Below the pieces are notes generated by a model. It ran no database searches, was not told where the DNA came from, and saw nothing but the letters and a program-made list of their open reading frames with translations. A stretch of DNA of 64,000 bases. Origin: Ophioceras dolichostomum. Its lineage: Eukaryota > Ascomycota > Sordariomycetes > Magnaporthales > Ophioceraceae. This document shows, piece by piece, positions 22,310 through 34,251 of the stretch. The stretch lies in contig PYST01000043.1 of NCBI GenBank assembly GCA_003049485.1, positions 67,041 to 131,040 of the forward strand, written 5' to 3'. How positions within the stretch are numbered: the stretch's first letter is position 1; every line of letters starts with the position of its first letter. A program made the position numbers and the translations under genes.

Positions 22310-25300
22310 ATGGCGTCCGGATTCAGCTCCGACGAGGGCGAGATCGTCGAGAACGGTCCTGATGATGTGAAGGCAACTGCACTGCCTCATCGTGAAAGGG
22401 ACGGTGTTGACCGTGCAAACAGACAACGAGCCAGGGGCTCTCGCTCTCCGGATCGCGACTACTCCAGCTATCGCTCGAGCTCTCCCCGCGGTGCTAAGCG
22501 CCCGCGCGAGGATCGCGACTACGCCAACCGCGGCTCCTCGCGAGTCGCTGGCTCCGATCGGGACCCACGCCGCTTCCGAGTCCACTACGAGGAATCCTCG
22601 CGCCATGATGGCGGCGGCGGCGGCGGCACGCGGCGCCCCCGGGCGGCATACGAGGATCTGGACCGCCCCGGCGGCGGCGGCTCCAGCGGCGACTACGGCC
22701 ACCGAGACTTCCGCTACGACGATCGCGACCGTGACCGCGACCGCGACCGCGACAGATACCCCGACAAACGCGCTCGCAACCGCAGCAGGTCGCCCTACCG
22801 ACCACCACCAAGAGGCGGCGAGAGGGGCAGGCGTGACAACAGGGGAAGGCGAGAACGCGGTCGTGGCGGTGGTGACAACAGACACCCGATGATGGAACAA
22901 GCCGATTCTACCAAGTACAGTAGTGCCCAACATGACAGACAGTCACGGGAGGACATCATGTCCAAGCGGGCTCGTCCCGTGGCTGATGCCGGTCACCTTC
23001 CAAAGGTCGATGCTAAATCTGTTAAAGGTGTTGCGGATGATCATAGCGGCAACAGAACCGCAGATGAAGTCTCAGAGTATGTCACATTTCGCCAAAGAGG
23101 TCCATGGCCTCTGTCCCTACTCTGCTGCCCGTTATCCGATGACAAGAAACAGCTGCTAACCGACTTACTTCCATTTTTAACACTACAGGAAGAAGGGCCC
23201 AGCGCCAGACGCCAAGGCTGAACCCCAGCATGACGACTGGGAGGAGCAGAAGCCAATCGACGAAGAGGCCGAGATCGAGCGTCGGCGGCGACGACGGGAG
23301 GAGCTGCTTCACAAGTCCCGTGGCTCCACGCCCATGCAGGCCCATCTCCTTTCTGTTCAGTCTGACAAGTTCCTCAACGCATCGACGCCAGCATCGGCCC
23401 AGAACAGCACTCCCCAGCAAACAGGAGCGAACACTCCACGCTCCGGTAAGCTTCCGCTTCCGCTCCCGACGCACATTGGCCTTACAGGCGCTAACAGACC
23501 AGGCCCCGGCACTCCGATGTCTCCGGCTGCGGGCCAGGACGCATCGACTCCTGAGGCCCTGGACCTCTTCTCCGACCAAGCCCTGATCAACACGCACGGT
23601 GAGGGCAAGGCTTTGGACGAAGATGGCCCATCTGCGGCCGACTACGACCCCACGGCCGATATGAAGGAAGACGGACGCCGTGACGAACTACGACACGGTC
23701 ACATCGGACTGCACGGCGAGGGTCACGACCCCGCCCTGGCGGCCCTTCACAGTCAGGAGGAGGTAACGTCCGAGCCGAAAGAAGAGGCGGCAGCCGGTGG
23801 TGATGGGGGAGGAGATGGGGATTTCGACATGTTCGCCGAGGACTTTGAAGAGAAGTATATCCCGCCGGCCCAGGTGGCCAAGGCCGAACATCAGCAGAAA
23901 GAAGACGAAGAACCGGAAGACCCAGCTGCTGTGCTCGGCGGCGGGGCAGCCAACGGGGGCGGCATCCTTGAGGGCGACGATAAGGACGGCTACTACAAGA
24001 TCCGGCCCGGCGAGGTGCTGAACGGGCGCTACCAGATCCAGTCGACGCTCGGCAGGGGCATGTTCTCGGGCGTCGCGCGGGCGGTGGACGTGACGACCAA
24101 GAGGCTGGTGGCCATTAAGATCATGCGCAACAACGACGCGCTGCGGAAGGGCGGGTACACCGAGATCGCTATCTTGCAGAAGCTCAACGAGGCGGATCCA
24201 GAGGGCAGGAAGCACATCGTGCGGTTCGAGCGGTCGTTCGAGTACAAGGGCCACCTGTGCATGGCGTTCGAGAACCTGTCGCTCAACCTGCGCGAGGTGC
24301 TGAAGAAGTTCGGCAACAACGTGGGCATCAACCTGAGGGGCGTCCGGGCGTACGCGTACCAGATCTTCGTGGCGCTGGGGCATATGCGGAAGTGCAGTGT
24401 GATTCACGCTGATCTGAAGCCTGACAATATTCTGGTATGTATAGTGTTGAATTTGTTTTGTGCCTTCTCCACGACCGACCGACCCTAATGTGTTTGAAGC
24501 AGCGAGGGAGGGTCGGTCATCTTGCTTGCTTTGCTTTGCTTTACTAACGACTAACAAAACAACGAAAAACAGGTCAACGAGCAGCGTAACGTCCTCAAGA
24601 TCTGCGACCTGGGCACGGCCATCGACCGGTCGGACGCGGCGACGGCGCACAACGAGATCACGCCCTACCTGGTCAGCCGCTTCTACCGGGCGCCCGAGAT
24701 CATCCTGGGCATGCCCTACGACTACGCGGTCGACACGTGGTCCATCGGCTGCACGCTGTACGAGATGTACACGGGCAAGATCCTGTTCACGGGCGACAGC
24801 AACAACCAGATGCTGCGGGCCATAATGGAGATCAGGGGCAAGATGAGCAGGAAGCTGTACCAGCGGGGGGAGCTGTGGCCGATGCATTTTGACGAGATGG
24901 GCAACTTTGTTAGTCAGGAGAGGGATAAGGTTCTTGGAAAGGTATGTGTCTTTTTTTATGGTTTTTTCTACGTTTACTCATTCCCCCTTTCACTCTCCGT
25001 CCATCCACATCTCGTACCTATTCTTTCATTTCGTTCGTTTCAATATCACACAGCCATCCATCCATCCCATATTCCGTCACATTACGTTCTCGGGCAAATA
25101 TTCTGTCTGCACATGCACTTCGCGAGGTTCAGCTTCAGTGCGCCATGTCAGCAACCACCGGCAAGCAACTAGCTCCGAGCAGATCCCGCAGCAAGGCAGG
25201 GAGAAATGCGGGGGAATGAGAATGGAAAGAGAACGCTATGTTTCATATCGCTCGGATTGTGGGCGAATGGAACAGAATTTGGGGCCAGCAGCATTGGTTG

Positions 25301-27138
25301 CTATTTTTACCGGTCGGGTGATTTATTGCCTGTACCGGGGTTTGGGTGCTTTTTTTGGTGGCTTCTTTCTGTTCTTCCCCCTGTTTCGTTTCCATTGCTT
25401 GCTGCAGCACACAGGCTCAACGGCTGGGTATCAACGGCTGGGCTGGGCAGGTCTGGCTGGTCTGGGCGGGCTGGCTCTGCTGGGCCACACGCTAAGGGCG
25501 CTCAATGGCAAGAGCTGGCTGGCTGGCTGGGTGCATGTGTGGTGCCGGGCCGGGTTCTGCTGCGCGGCTGGTAAGCGCTGGAGCGGCGCAGTTGTCCCCG
25601 GTCCCTTACCATCCCGGATGGACGGGGTCATGCAAGCTATGCAAGCTGCTGCAGGCAGCACAAGCGCATCGACCATCCATCCACACAGAAAACACATATC
25701 TTTGCTTGGCTTGGCGCTTGACGACATCGACAGTCGGTCCTTCGTCGTCGTCTGTCCCATTCCTCCGACCCGTCCCAGCGCTACGGGGGTGGGACCAAAT
25801 ATTTTCTTGTCCATCTTTCCCGTCTCCGGCCGGCCCCCTGCTTTGGACATGAACGATATTACATGATCCCGAAGAGAGGCGCGCGGGCGCTAGTCTGCAA
25901 GGGGTGGCTTTCGTCGCCGACGGCTGCTTGGACTGGCTGGACTGGCTGGCCTCGCTGGACGGCCGGTCGTCCAAATGCTTCTCTCTGCTCTGCCTGTCAG
26001 CTTCGATAATGCCATGCATGCACGACGAACGGAGTGGATATTGCTGAAGCGAAAGCTGGGCGGCGCACATACAGCCAGTCAGTCGCTGGGAGCTTGTCCT
26101 GCTGCTGCTGCTGCTGCTGCTGATGCTTAGAGGCTACTTTTTGGGTCCCGTCACTTCAAGGTCCTCCTTTCCTAGGTAGCTGGCTGGCTGGCTGGGATGG
26201 CTGGCTGGATGGATGGCTCTCCACGCGGGCCAAGTGGCCGCCGGGTCGTGAAATTCCCGATGCGCGCTACCAAGGGTCGCACAGGCGCGACGGTAGACCA
26301 CACACTTCACTTACACGACGACCGCACCCCACGGCAACAACGGCTGTGGCGGTGGCTACGGCGTCGTCGTCGTCGTGCTTTGTCGGTGGTTGCAGTTCCC
26401 GGCTGGAAAGGGCTGGCTATCACTGGAACTAAGCTGGTTCCAGCCAGTATCAATCAGCTAGGTTGACGTCTGGACTCCATTTGAAGCCAGCCCGTCCGAC
26501 ATGATGTGACACATACACGCACATACCGTGCATCTACGCCCTTTCTCCCTCAAGCACACATCACACTCCCCTTTCTATCTTTATTTCGGTCCCGTACTAT
26601 CGGTGATGCAGAACCTCATCCTCTCTTCCCTTCTTCCCTCCTTGCATTCCGTTCGATATCCCCGGTCCTCGCTTCCATTTCCCCCCACGTTCTATTGTCC
26701 GAATCATGCCTGCTATCCCTACCCCTACCCCATCTCCCCCATCGATATTGTTTCATAGTTCGTTCAATATCGTCCTTTATATCCCCTGTTCGTTTTCCAA
26801 ACATAGCATCACTACCTGCATACATACATATCGGATCGACAACACATCGTTCTGATTAGTTGACTGACTGAACAACGTCTCTGTCACTATAGACCAATGT
26901 AAGGACTCTGGCCGCCATCAAGCCGACCCGAGACTTGCGCACGCGCCTGCTAGCGGCGTCTGCCGGCATGAGCGACGCGGAGACGAGGGAGCTGAACCAC
27001 TTTCATGATTTGCTGGATCGGTGCCTGAATGTCAACCCGGACAAGAGGATCACGCCTGCTGATGCGCTGAAGCATCCCTTTTTTGCGTCCAAGGGTGCGT
27101 CGTCGGCGTCGACGCTGGCTGGTGGTGGGAGGAGGTGA
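22310..27138 (+). CDS. prp4: pre-mRNA splicing kinase PRP4
   Basis: Five exons: 22310-23076, 23189-23445, 23503-24434, 24573-24941 and 26893-27138; 856 aa. The N-terminal half is RS/RD-rich (SRSPDRDYSSYRSSSPRG, an RD array at 22721-22755, RNRSRSPYRPPP), typical of a nuclear speckle/spliceosome protein. It is followed by an acidic FDMFAEDFEEKYIPP segment. The kinase domain starts at NGRYQIQSTLGRGMFSGVARA and has the catalytic lysine in LVAIKIMRNN, the loop HADLKPDNIL, the DLGTA magnesium motif, SRFYRAPEIILG and NPDKRITPADALKHPFF. HAD and DLG in place of HRD and DFG fit the Prp4 branch. The kinase phosphorylates tri-snRNP components for spliceosome activation. Every splice join keeps the frame; the last intron is 1951 nt. 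Confidence 0.9.
22721..22755 (+). repeat. RD-dipeptide coding repeat in PRP4
   Basis: Near-perfect CGCGAC hexamers encode an alternating Arg-Asp run in the disordered N-terminal half. Length change would be in frame. Confidence 0.75.
23446..23502 (+). other. 57-nt phase-preserving intron of PRP4
   Basis: GTAAGC donor at 23446, GCGCTAACAG branch site and CAG at 23500-23502. Its length is a multiple of three and it has no stop in frame, so retention would simply add 19 residues (GKLPLPLPTHIG...). Splicing gives PRS-GPGTPMSP. Confidence 0.7.
24942..26892 (+). other. 1951-nt last intron of PRP4
   Basis: The donor GTATGTGT follows VLGK; the acceptor CACTATAG precedes TNVRTLAAIKPTRDL, the continuation expected from other Prp4 kinases. 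Both flanking exons are in phase 0. The intron contains CTGG, GCT and GACTGG repeats and no convincing gene on either strand. Confidence 0.8.
25924..26218. repeat. short tandem repeat cluster in the PRP4 intron (GACTGGCT, GCT, CTGG)
   Basis: GACTGGCTG units at 25924-25950, a GCT run at 26101-26122 and a CTGG/GATGG run at 26177-26218. Confidence 0.75.
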
Positions 27139-27640
27139 TGAGGGAGTCATGGGGGTGATGGGAGCGCTTGCATGGAATGGGTGGTCTGGCATACAGCAGC
27201 GAGTTGGTAGATGATGATGGATGCTAGTGTGAGGGTATAGTGTGAGGGTATTGTGCGTGCATGAGATCGAGGATTATTTGTTCATGTTGCTCTTGTTCTG
27301 TTTTTGCCGTGCAGGACGAGTTCATACATCCATTCCAGCCGGTCCTTCGTCTGTCTATCTCTCCATCCCTTCCGGCGGCGTCGTCGATTATCTTCGAGTT
27401 TAGCACGTCCCCGGTACCTACCTACCGACTCGAGAGATGGCGGCGGCCACGACGGTTAGCGAGAACTGTATGGATGGGATCTTTGAACTTGTTGCCATTT
27501 TTGAATAGCACCTTAGCACCGGGTCGGGAGGTTTGGTCTGTCACACTTCATCCATTTACACCCGGGTTTTCGTCTCCCATGATTATTATCATCCGTTCTT
27601 TTTTTTTCTCTCTCCCTTGCTGCATTTGCATTTGCATTCA

Positions 27641-27714
27641 CGGGCAGATAGACAGGCAGTCAGACAGACAGACAGACAGACCGACAGACAGACCGACAGA
27701 CAGGACAGGCAGGC
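27641..27714. repeat. CAGA tetranucleotide array
   Basis: An imperfect (CAGA)n run with CCGA interruptions, about 74 bases, just downstream of PRP4. Confidence 0.85.
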
Positions 27715-28671
27715 GGAAGTTGTTCCAGAGTCCTGCTTCCTGGGATGGATCATCCAATGAGAAACTGAGTTCAGTAGTTGGATTTATCTATGAAGTATGG
27801 AATGCATAAACGGATTCTCGGTGGCGCTTGTTTCTTCTTTGTCTCCTCTTACGGGCGTTCGTTGTTCTATCTCTGGAGATCGGTCACTACCAGGTAGGTT
27901 TGTTTGGCTCTGGTACCCGGATCGGACTTGGAAGAACTCGAAACTCACAACTGGAGCCGAGCAGTTGGAGAAGGAACGTATTATCACCACCGCCATCACC
28001 ATGATTGGTCTGCTTCGGCGATCGATGTGTCTTACAATAGCTAACGGTATGTGATAAGAGGCAGTAGGCCTTGCATGAAGCTAACTAAGCTCGTGCAGAA
28101 AGAGACGGAGAGGGAAGGGCGCGATTCACTAGACTTCCATGTCGACGACGAACGATCGACGACGACGCCGACTGGATGGTTTGAAACAGAACACTGATTA
28201 TTTTTGGGAGCATGTTCTGCTTCGGTCGAGGTACTGTTTCTAGACTCGGTGGAATGGGAGAGGCAAGTTTTGGCCTCTGATTCTTCTGCCTTGTCCCGGC
28301 ACCCGTTGTCGTTCTCGACTCTTGCTTGACTGAGGCAGTCAGTCATCGCATGTTGTCATGCACATACACTTGCACATGCATCCATCCACAATGGCTTTGG
28401 ATTGTCGCAACTTGCAGTTTGCCCGGTTACGAAAATATCGAGAGATTGAGAGGAGAGGGTGTGTGGTGATCAGAAGGAAGGGTTCCTGTCATTGTGAAGA
28501 CGTTCGTGGGCATGCAAGGAGCGGTGAGTGAGGTGTTTCGGGTCCTTGTCGCTGGAACGTTTGGCGCCGTATCTGCGCCGTTCGTGATCTGATTTGTTAT
28601 GATGACTGTGATGATGGTGATGATGATAAGGGTTGCTCGTGATGAGGCTACCCTTGCCGGCCGGTGAAGAA

Positions 28672-28693
28672 AGATGGATGGATGGATGGATGG
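28672..28693. repeat. GATG microsatellite
   Basis: Five GATG units; GAT-rich sequence also lies just upstream at 28599-28630. Confidence 0.8.
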
Positions 28694-31122
28694 CCGGGTT
28701 GACTTGCCTCGCGACTCGCCCTATTTTCATCACCAGGACCGGACATCCCTTCATTGTCCGGTGCGTAGGTATGTTGGTGACGTCGCGGCTGCTCTTCGTC
28801 TGGTGATGATCGCGTTGATCTTCCCGTTGAGAGAAAAGTAACGAGATTGATTGATCCATCGCACGCGCCGGTGCCATCGACTTTTTTTTTTTCATCCTGT
28901 GCCACACATCAAGATCCGCCAGCGCCATCATCATCAGCATCAGCATCACGGTTCATCCATCCATGCATCCCTGGGCCTTGCAAACTGGCCGGTCAACCCA
29001 CCAATTACTTGCTGCCATGCCATGCCATGACATCGACCGGTCTGTCGGTCGGTCGGTGGATCATCCCTTGTACGGCACAGCGACTTTTTCTGATTCTGGT
29101 GATGAGAACGACGAGAATGAGAATGATGACTTTCTCTCTCCCCCCGTTTCGATTCCATTCATCCTTTCCATGGGGTCACCGCCCCGTTCTGTGCCCCTCG
29201 CTAGGTTCCTTCACGGACCACCACCACCACCATCACGATTATCGGGAGGTGGGAGTTTTTGGCGGCCTGCTACTGGTGGTTTTGCCTTGCCGCTTGCGTG
29301 CCTACATCGTGAGGGCCAGGTTTTCGGGTCGGCCTTCCATCACCACTGCTACCCTTCACCAGAGATGGAGGGGTGGCAACGGCCAATTGCACCGGCCTAG
29401 TCTCAATAGCGGTGGAATGAATCAGTTTGGCACTTTTTAGTATGCTTTTTTTTTGTTCGTCCCCGTCGTCGTTGCCTCCTCCTTACACAGGGCTGTGCAG
29501 GGTCATCAACAGACAGTATTCTCTTCTATCATGACCGCATCACCCGACATCAGAAACACTCTCCTCTCTGGACAAGTTTGATCGGATCCTAGTGGGAGGG
29601 AATCATCAACGATGACGCCCCAATAGGAATGTCCATCCCACCTATTCTGTATGTGCTAAACGAAACCCCTTTTTGTCCTCCTCCAAGGTGTCTTTCGTGC
29701 ATTTTCGTCCGATGATATATCATGGCGCGCATAGAAAGAACGAACACAAGAAACAGAGCGCCGCAGCTTACACCAAGCGCCATATGTATGGCAACGGGCG
29801 AATAGATTTAGCTGAATGACAGGCCGGCAGGGCACACTGCTACATGCCACACACACAGATCTTGTGTGTCTGTGTGATCTCAACGTGAGGGATTGATTGA
29901 TTGCATTACTTGCCCCCTTTGAGTAATTCCGTAGAACTGTAAGATGGTAACCGAACCCTGCCCTTCCTTTCCCTTCCCTTCAAGTCAGGGGGGCGGGACG
30001 GAAGTCGGTAAGCATTGATAGTGGATGGCTGGCCAGAGAGGAGGCCAGTGAGGCCGGCCAGCTCAGCGGCACTTACACTGGTGCTCAACTGACATCACAC
30101 GACGGGGGGATGAACAGCCCCCAAATAGACGTTGTACGTGATATTTGGCGTTCGTGCGAAAAAGAGAGGTCCAATGGGTTCCGGTTGGTGCAATCCATCA
30201 GGATACCCGCCACATCGTAAACGCGCATGGAAAAAAAACAGGGGGCTTGAGGAGGAATGGTATGAGATTTCTTGTTGTTGATCACAAGGCAGCCAATTTT
30301 CCAGACTGTTTGCTATCGAATTTTGCGGGCTGGAAAAAAGGTCTTGGCATCTTCGACTGATCCATCGCTCGCCCCGTCCTCTCGTCCTCTCGCCGCCGTC
30401 CGCCGCCGCCGTCGCCTGCCTGATCCCGATCCCTGGGTTTCTGGGCTGGGCTGGGCTGGACTGGGCTGGAAGGGGATAGTAGGCAGGCTGGGTGAGGTGA
30501 AGGAGAAGACCTTTTGGCGCCGGGATTCCCGAGGAAGGAATGGGGAGCAGTTCGTTTGCTGGACCCGCCACCTCGTCCCTCCTACCCACCGGCTCCGCCC
30601 GCCGCCGACGCCCCACCCTGGCGAACGTCACCGAATATGTTTTTGGGGGCTCAGGCTCCGTGCTTGTTCGAAAGCAGGAAAGGGTGTTTGTTGTGGTGAG
30701 CCTAGTAAGCAACAAACCCACCAGCAAACATACATCCGGGCACGGGATGATGTGGAGAAATGGGTCGCAGGATTAGACGCGCCCGCCCAGCCCGACCACC
30801 CTAGAAGCCTACCTACCTCCGACCTACCAAGTGGCCATCTTCGTCTGTCGTCCCTCCGCAGTAGCATCCTTCTTCCTCCTGTCACTCGGGTCACGAGAAT
30901 AGGGGTAAAAGAGGGGATGGGGAAGGGCAACGGGGTTCGCCCGCTCGTTGGGACGGACGGTGGCTGGCGGACGGGTCTAGAGCTTTCGGACCCAGGAAGT
31001 CCAATTATTGCGCAAGGGAGCACACGCAAGCAAGGAAGGAGCAAATAAGTTTCGACTACCTTTTGTGCTGCGGTGGGTGTGGCAAAAGCAGGTGGATGAG
31101 GCCCGGCGGCCGGAAAGACGCG

Positions 31123-31144
31123 GCCAGCCAGCCAGCCAGCCAGA
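31123..31144. repeat. CCAG microsatellite
   Basis: Five CCAG units. The same unit recurs in the CFEM intron, the PRP4 intron and at 52464-52493. Confidence 0.8.
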
Positions 31145-31278
31145 CCAGGTTCGGTGACCTCTACCTCTGTGAGGCTGAAGAGGTGTGTGTTTAGTGAGCG
31201 CCCGAGAGTGTGGCGCGAGCCGGAGGAAGGAGGCCGGAAGTCGAGAGACGGTCATGGGAGGAGACGAAGAAGGCGCTG

Positions 31279-31299
31279 ATCATCATCATCATCATCATT
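31279..31299. repeat. CAT microsatellite
   Basis: About seven ATC/CAT triplets in non-coding sequence. Confidence 0.8.
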
Positions 31300-33200
31300 A
31301 TCACCGTCATGCCTCGTTGTCAAACCTGCCCACGTCACACCTCCCTTACTCGGTCTCGGGTGCAGCGCTGCACAAGCCCGTCGGCTACATGCCGCTCGAG
31401 GGAATAGGATAATGGGGGCCACCTCCCATGACGCGCCGGCCGCTGGCTGGTGGGTTATTTTTTCTTCTCACTTGTTCTGGTCCTCCTGGTTCCGTGTTTC
31501 CTGCGCACAGTGTGTCAAACATCCCGGCTTCTTTTTGACTCTCAGCTCGACCTGTCACGCAGCACAACTGTCGGTGGGAGAGAGAAGAGGGGAGAGGAGA
31601 GTCAGTAGTCAGACAGTGAGGCTGGATGGCTAGCTGCGGGTATCTCCATGAGTGGGGGGAGGAGAGAAGGGGCTGGACTGGTAGTGTTCCAGCGAAAACA
31701 GAAGGGAAGAGGGGAGAGACAGGGGGAAAGTCACGCAAACATAAACGGGTAGAACCACAGCATCCCGTCCTTCTCCTGCTGAATCACCTTTCGTGGTCAC
31801 GCAAGGCGCCACGAAGAGTGAGTGGTCGAGATTGCACCCGCGATCATCCTCTCAACCTCAACCTGCCCTTGCCGTACCGTTCCGTCCATTCGTTGCCCTT
31901 CCTTTCCCTCATCCCCTGTTGTGCCACGACATCTCGTCTCACGCTCCGGGATATCACCGGTCTCAGCAGCGTCCCTTTTTGCGGGGTATATGTGTGTGGC
32001 GCCCTTCCTAGCTGAGCTGAGAGGGAGGGGAGTAGTCTGGTGACTGTGGCGCGGCAAAGGAAGGAAGGGAGGAGGTTCGGAATAGCTAGACGGCTAGGTG
32101 CAGTTCAAGCATGCATGCTATTCCGCATGTAAGCAGAAGAGCAAGCGAGGGGTGACTGTTCGACGGTAGAGCAGGTGGGATCATCACGCTGCATCTCCCG
32201 GACCACGTCGTTCGAGACGGCGGTGGCGAGGACGAATAGTATCTAGGTGTTCGTTTGCAAAACTGCCTTGCTTGCTGTCGTGGACGAGAGAGAGACCTTG
32301 CTTGGTCTCACTTTAGACGTACAGCAGGAGATACAAAGACAAACCAACGGAGCACAGCGGCAGCACGAACTCTGAGAGAGAGTAGAAACACGAGCATCAC
32401 TTCGACGGTGAGAAAAGAAGAAGAGATCTGCAGAGCTCGGAATAGATTGTTTGTTTAGATACCAGGTAGCTAGTAGGGAGCCATCAAACTAAGTGGTTGG
32501 CAGCATGTAGCAGTATCTTCTACAGCTGTCAGCCCACTCGCACAAGCAATAGATGCTTCTCGATATTCAAGGAGTGACAAGGGCGCTCATCTTTGGCAAC
32601 TTTGCCGAAGCCCGGTGCGGCGGGTGACGAGCGTGTGGTGGCTCAACACTGTCTGACACACCCCATCTATGCTGTGTCAAAAGACATGGAGAACAAGCAT
32701 GAACAAGGAGGAAAAAAGGGCTCGAGCATTAGTAGGTCGGACTGACCCAGACTGGTGTGATGTTGAGACGTTTCCTGATGCAGGTCTTGCCCCGTTCGCT
32801 CGTTCGTCCTTGCTCTGCTCCCACCAGCTCCGGTGGGCTGCTTTGCTCGTTTGTCTGTCCTTCTTTCGCCTCATACAAGTTTGTGAGAGAGAGAAAGAAA
32901 GGAAAAATAAAAACGGCGCTTCCTGATGCACGTTTGCCGTTGCCCCATTTGGCGCGCCGCCCCTTGTGACGTACATTTGTCCTCGCCCTGGCCGCCAGAT
33001 CGGCCGACTGACCGAACCGAACCACCCAGAGAAACAGGAAGCGGCGCAGATCACGACTGTGAAATTTGTGGGGGAGGCAAGAGATGGATGAATGTGTAAG
33101 ACAAGAAGATCACAACATCAAGGAGAATGGGTGGTAAAGGGGGGCAAAACGGCGTCGGGCGTTACGCACGCACGCACGGCAGGTGGTGGTGGCTGCGCGC

Positions 33201-33219
33201 GACGACGACGACGACGACG
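33201..33219. repeat. GAC microsatellite
   Basis: Six GAC triplets, preceded by a CGCA run at about 33168-33180. Confidence 0.8.
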
Positions 33220-34227
33220 GCAAGCGGCATGACTGATTCAGCCACCAGCGTAAAAAGCCCACGCTGAACCCCCCGGTGCGGACGGAAACGGGTTCGGGCA
33301 TACGCTGCTCGTAGCCGCTCCGTTTGTCCCGTCCGTGGTGCGTGCCTTCGCCCTTGCCTCCAAGGGCCTTGCCTCCGGACCCGAGCAGGGGAGAAGTCAC
33401 GAAAGGAAGGACAACAGGTCAACCAAAGTCCGTTCCTCGCTCAGGGGTCTCACGGGATTGCGAGGGCGAAAGAGAAAGAAGAGACACGAGACATCCACAC
33501 CCGCCTAGGATTCCCAGGAAAAGTCCAGATAGATAGACTGCATCGATGCATGATGTGAGAAAAAAAAAAGTCCGCGCTGGTGTCACCATCGCCACCACGA
33601 GCGCGCAATTTGCCTATCACCCACCAGACCCTCCCCGACCCCAAGAAGCCGACCATGATGCGGTTACCCGTGGCCACGCTACGTTTTCTTACGACTCGTG
33701 GCGGCCAAGCGGGGCGGAAACATCGTTGTCTTCGTTGGGAGGACAGCAGCTGAGCAAGCAGTGAACGAACGGCTTTGCAGGAAGGGACGCTAGCTGGAGG
33801 AGCTGGGCAAAGGACGAACGCTGAGTACGCTTGTGGGCGGAAGAGGAAGAAAAAGAAGAGAAAGGGCAGACTCATCACCAGTGGCGAGTGAGTGGTGGCA
33901 CGGCGCCGACGACTCCACGGGGCAAACAAACAAGAAAAAAGGGAGTGTATTGCTACGGCGTGACGGGATAGTTGCCATCACTCGCTCTTCCTAGGTAGGT
34001 ACCTACTCTGATCTACATATGTTTAGAGACAAAGCTTGACGCCTGCGGCCGTGATGACTGTCGTCGTGAGATGAAGTCCGCCGGCCTCGTGCGTCGTCAG
34101 AAGACAAACACTGCCGTGCAAGGCGAGGCTGTGGGCGGAAAAAAAGGGAAGGGATGGATCGAGATTGGCCACTCTCTCTCGTAACTCGGGCGGGGCGTGA
34201 GGCTGAGAAGTGGATTTGAGACTCGGG

Positions 34228-34251
34228 GCTGCTGCTGCCTGCCTGCCTGCC
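34228..34251. repeat. GCT then GCCT microsatellite
   Basis: Triplet GCT units pass directly into tetranucleotide GCCT units. Confidence 0.75.

Noticed and set aside
24889..25866. long open frame reading from PRP4 exon 4 into the last intron
   Set aside because: It is in another frame than the kinase and is low-complexity; the kinase C-terminal subdomains are found at 26893 in phase.
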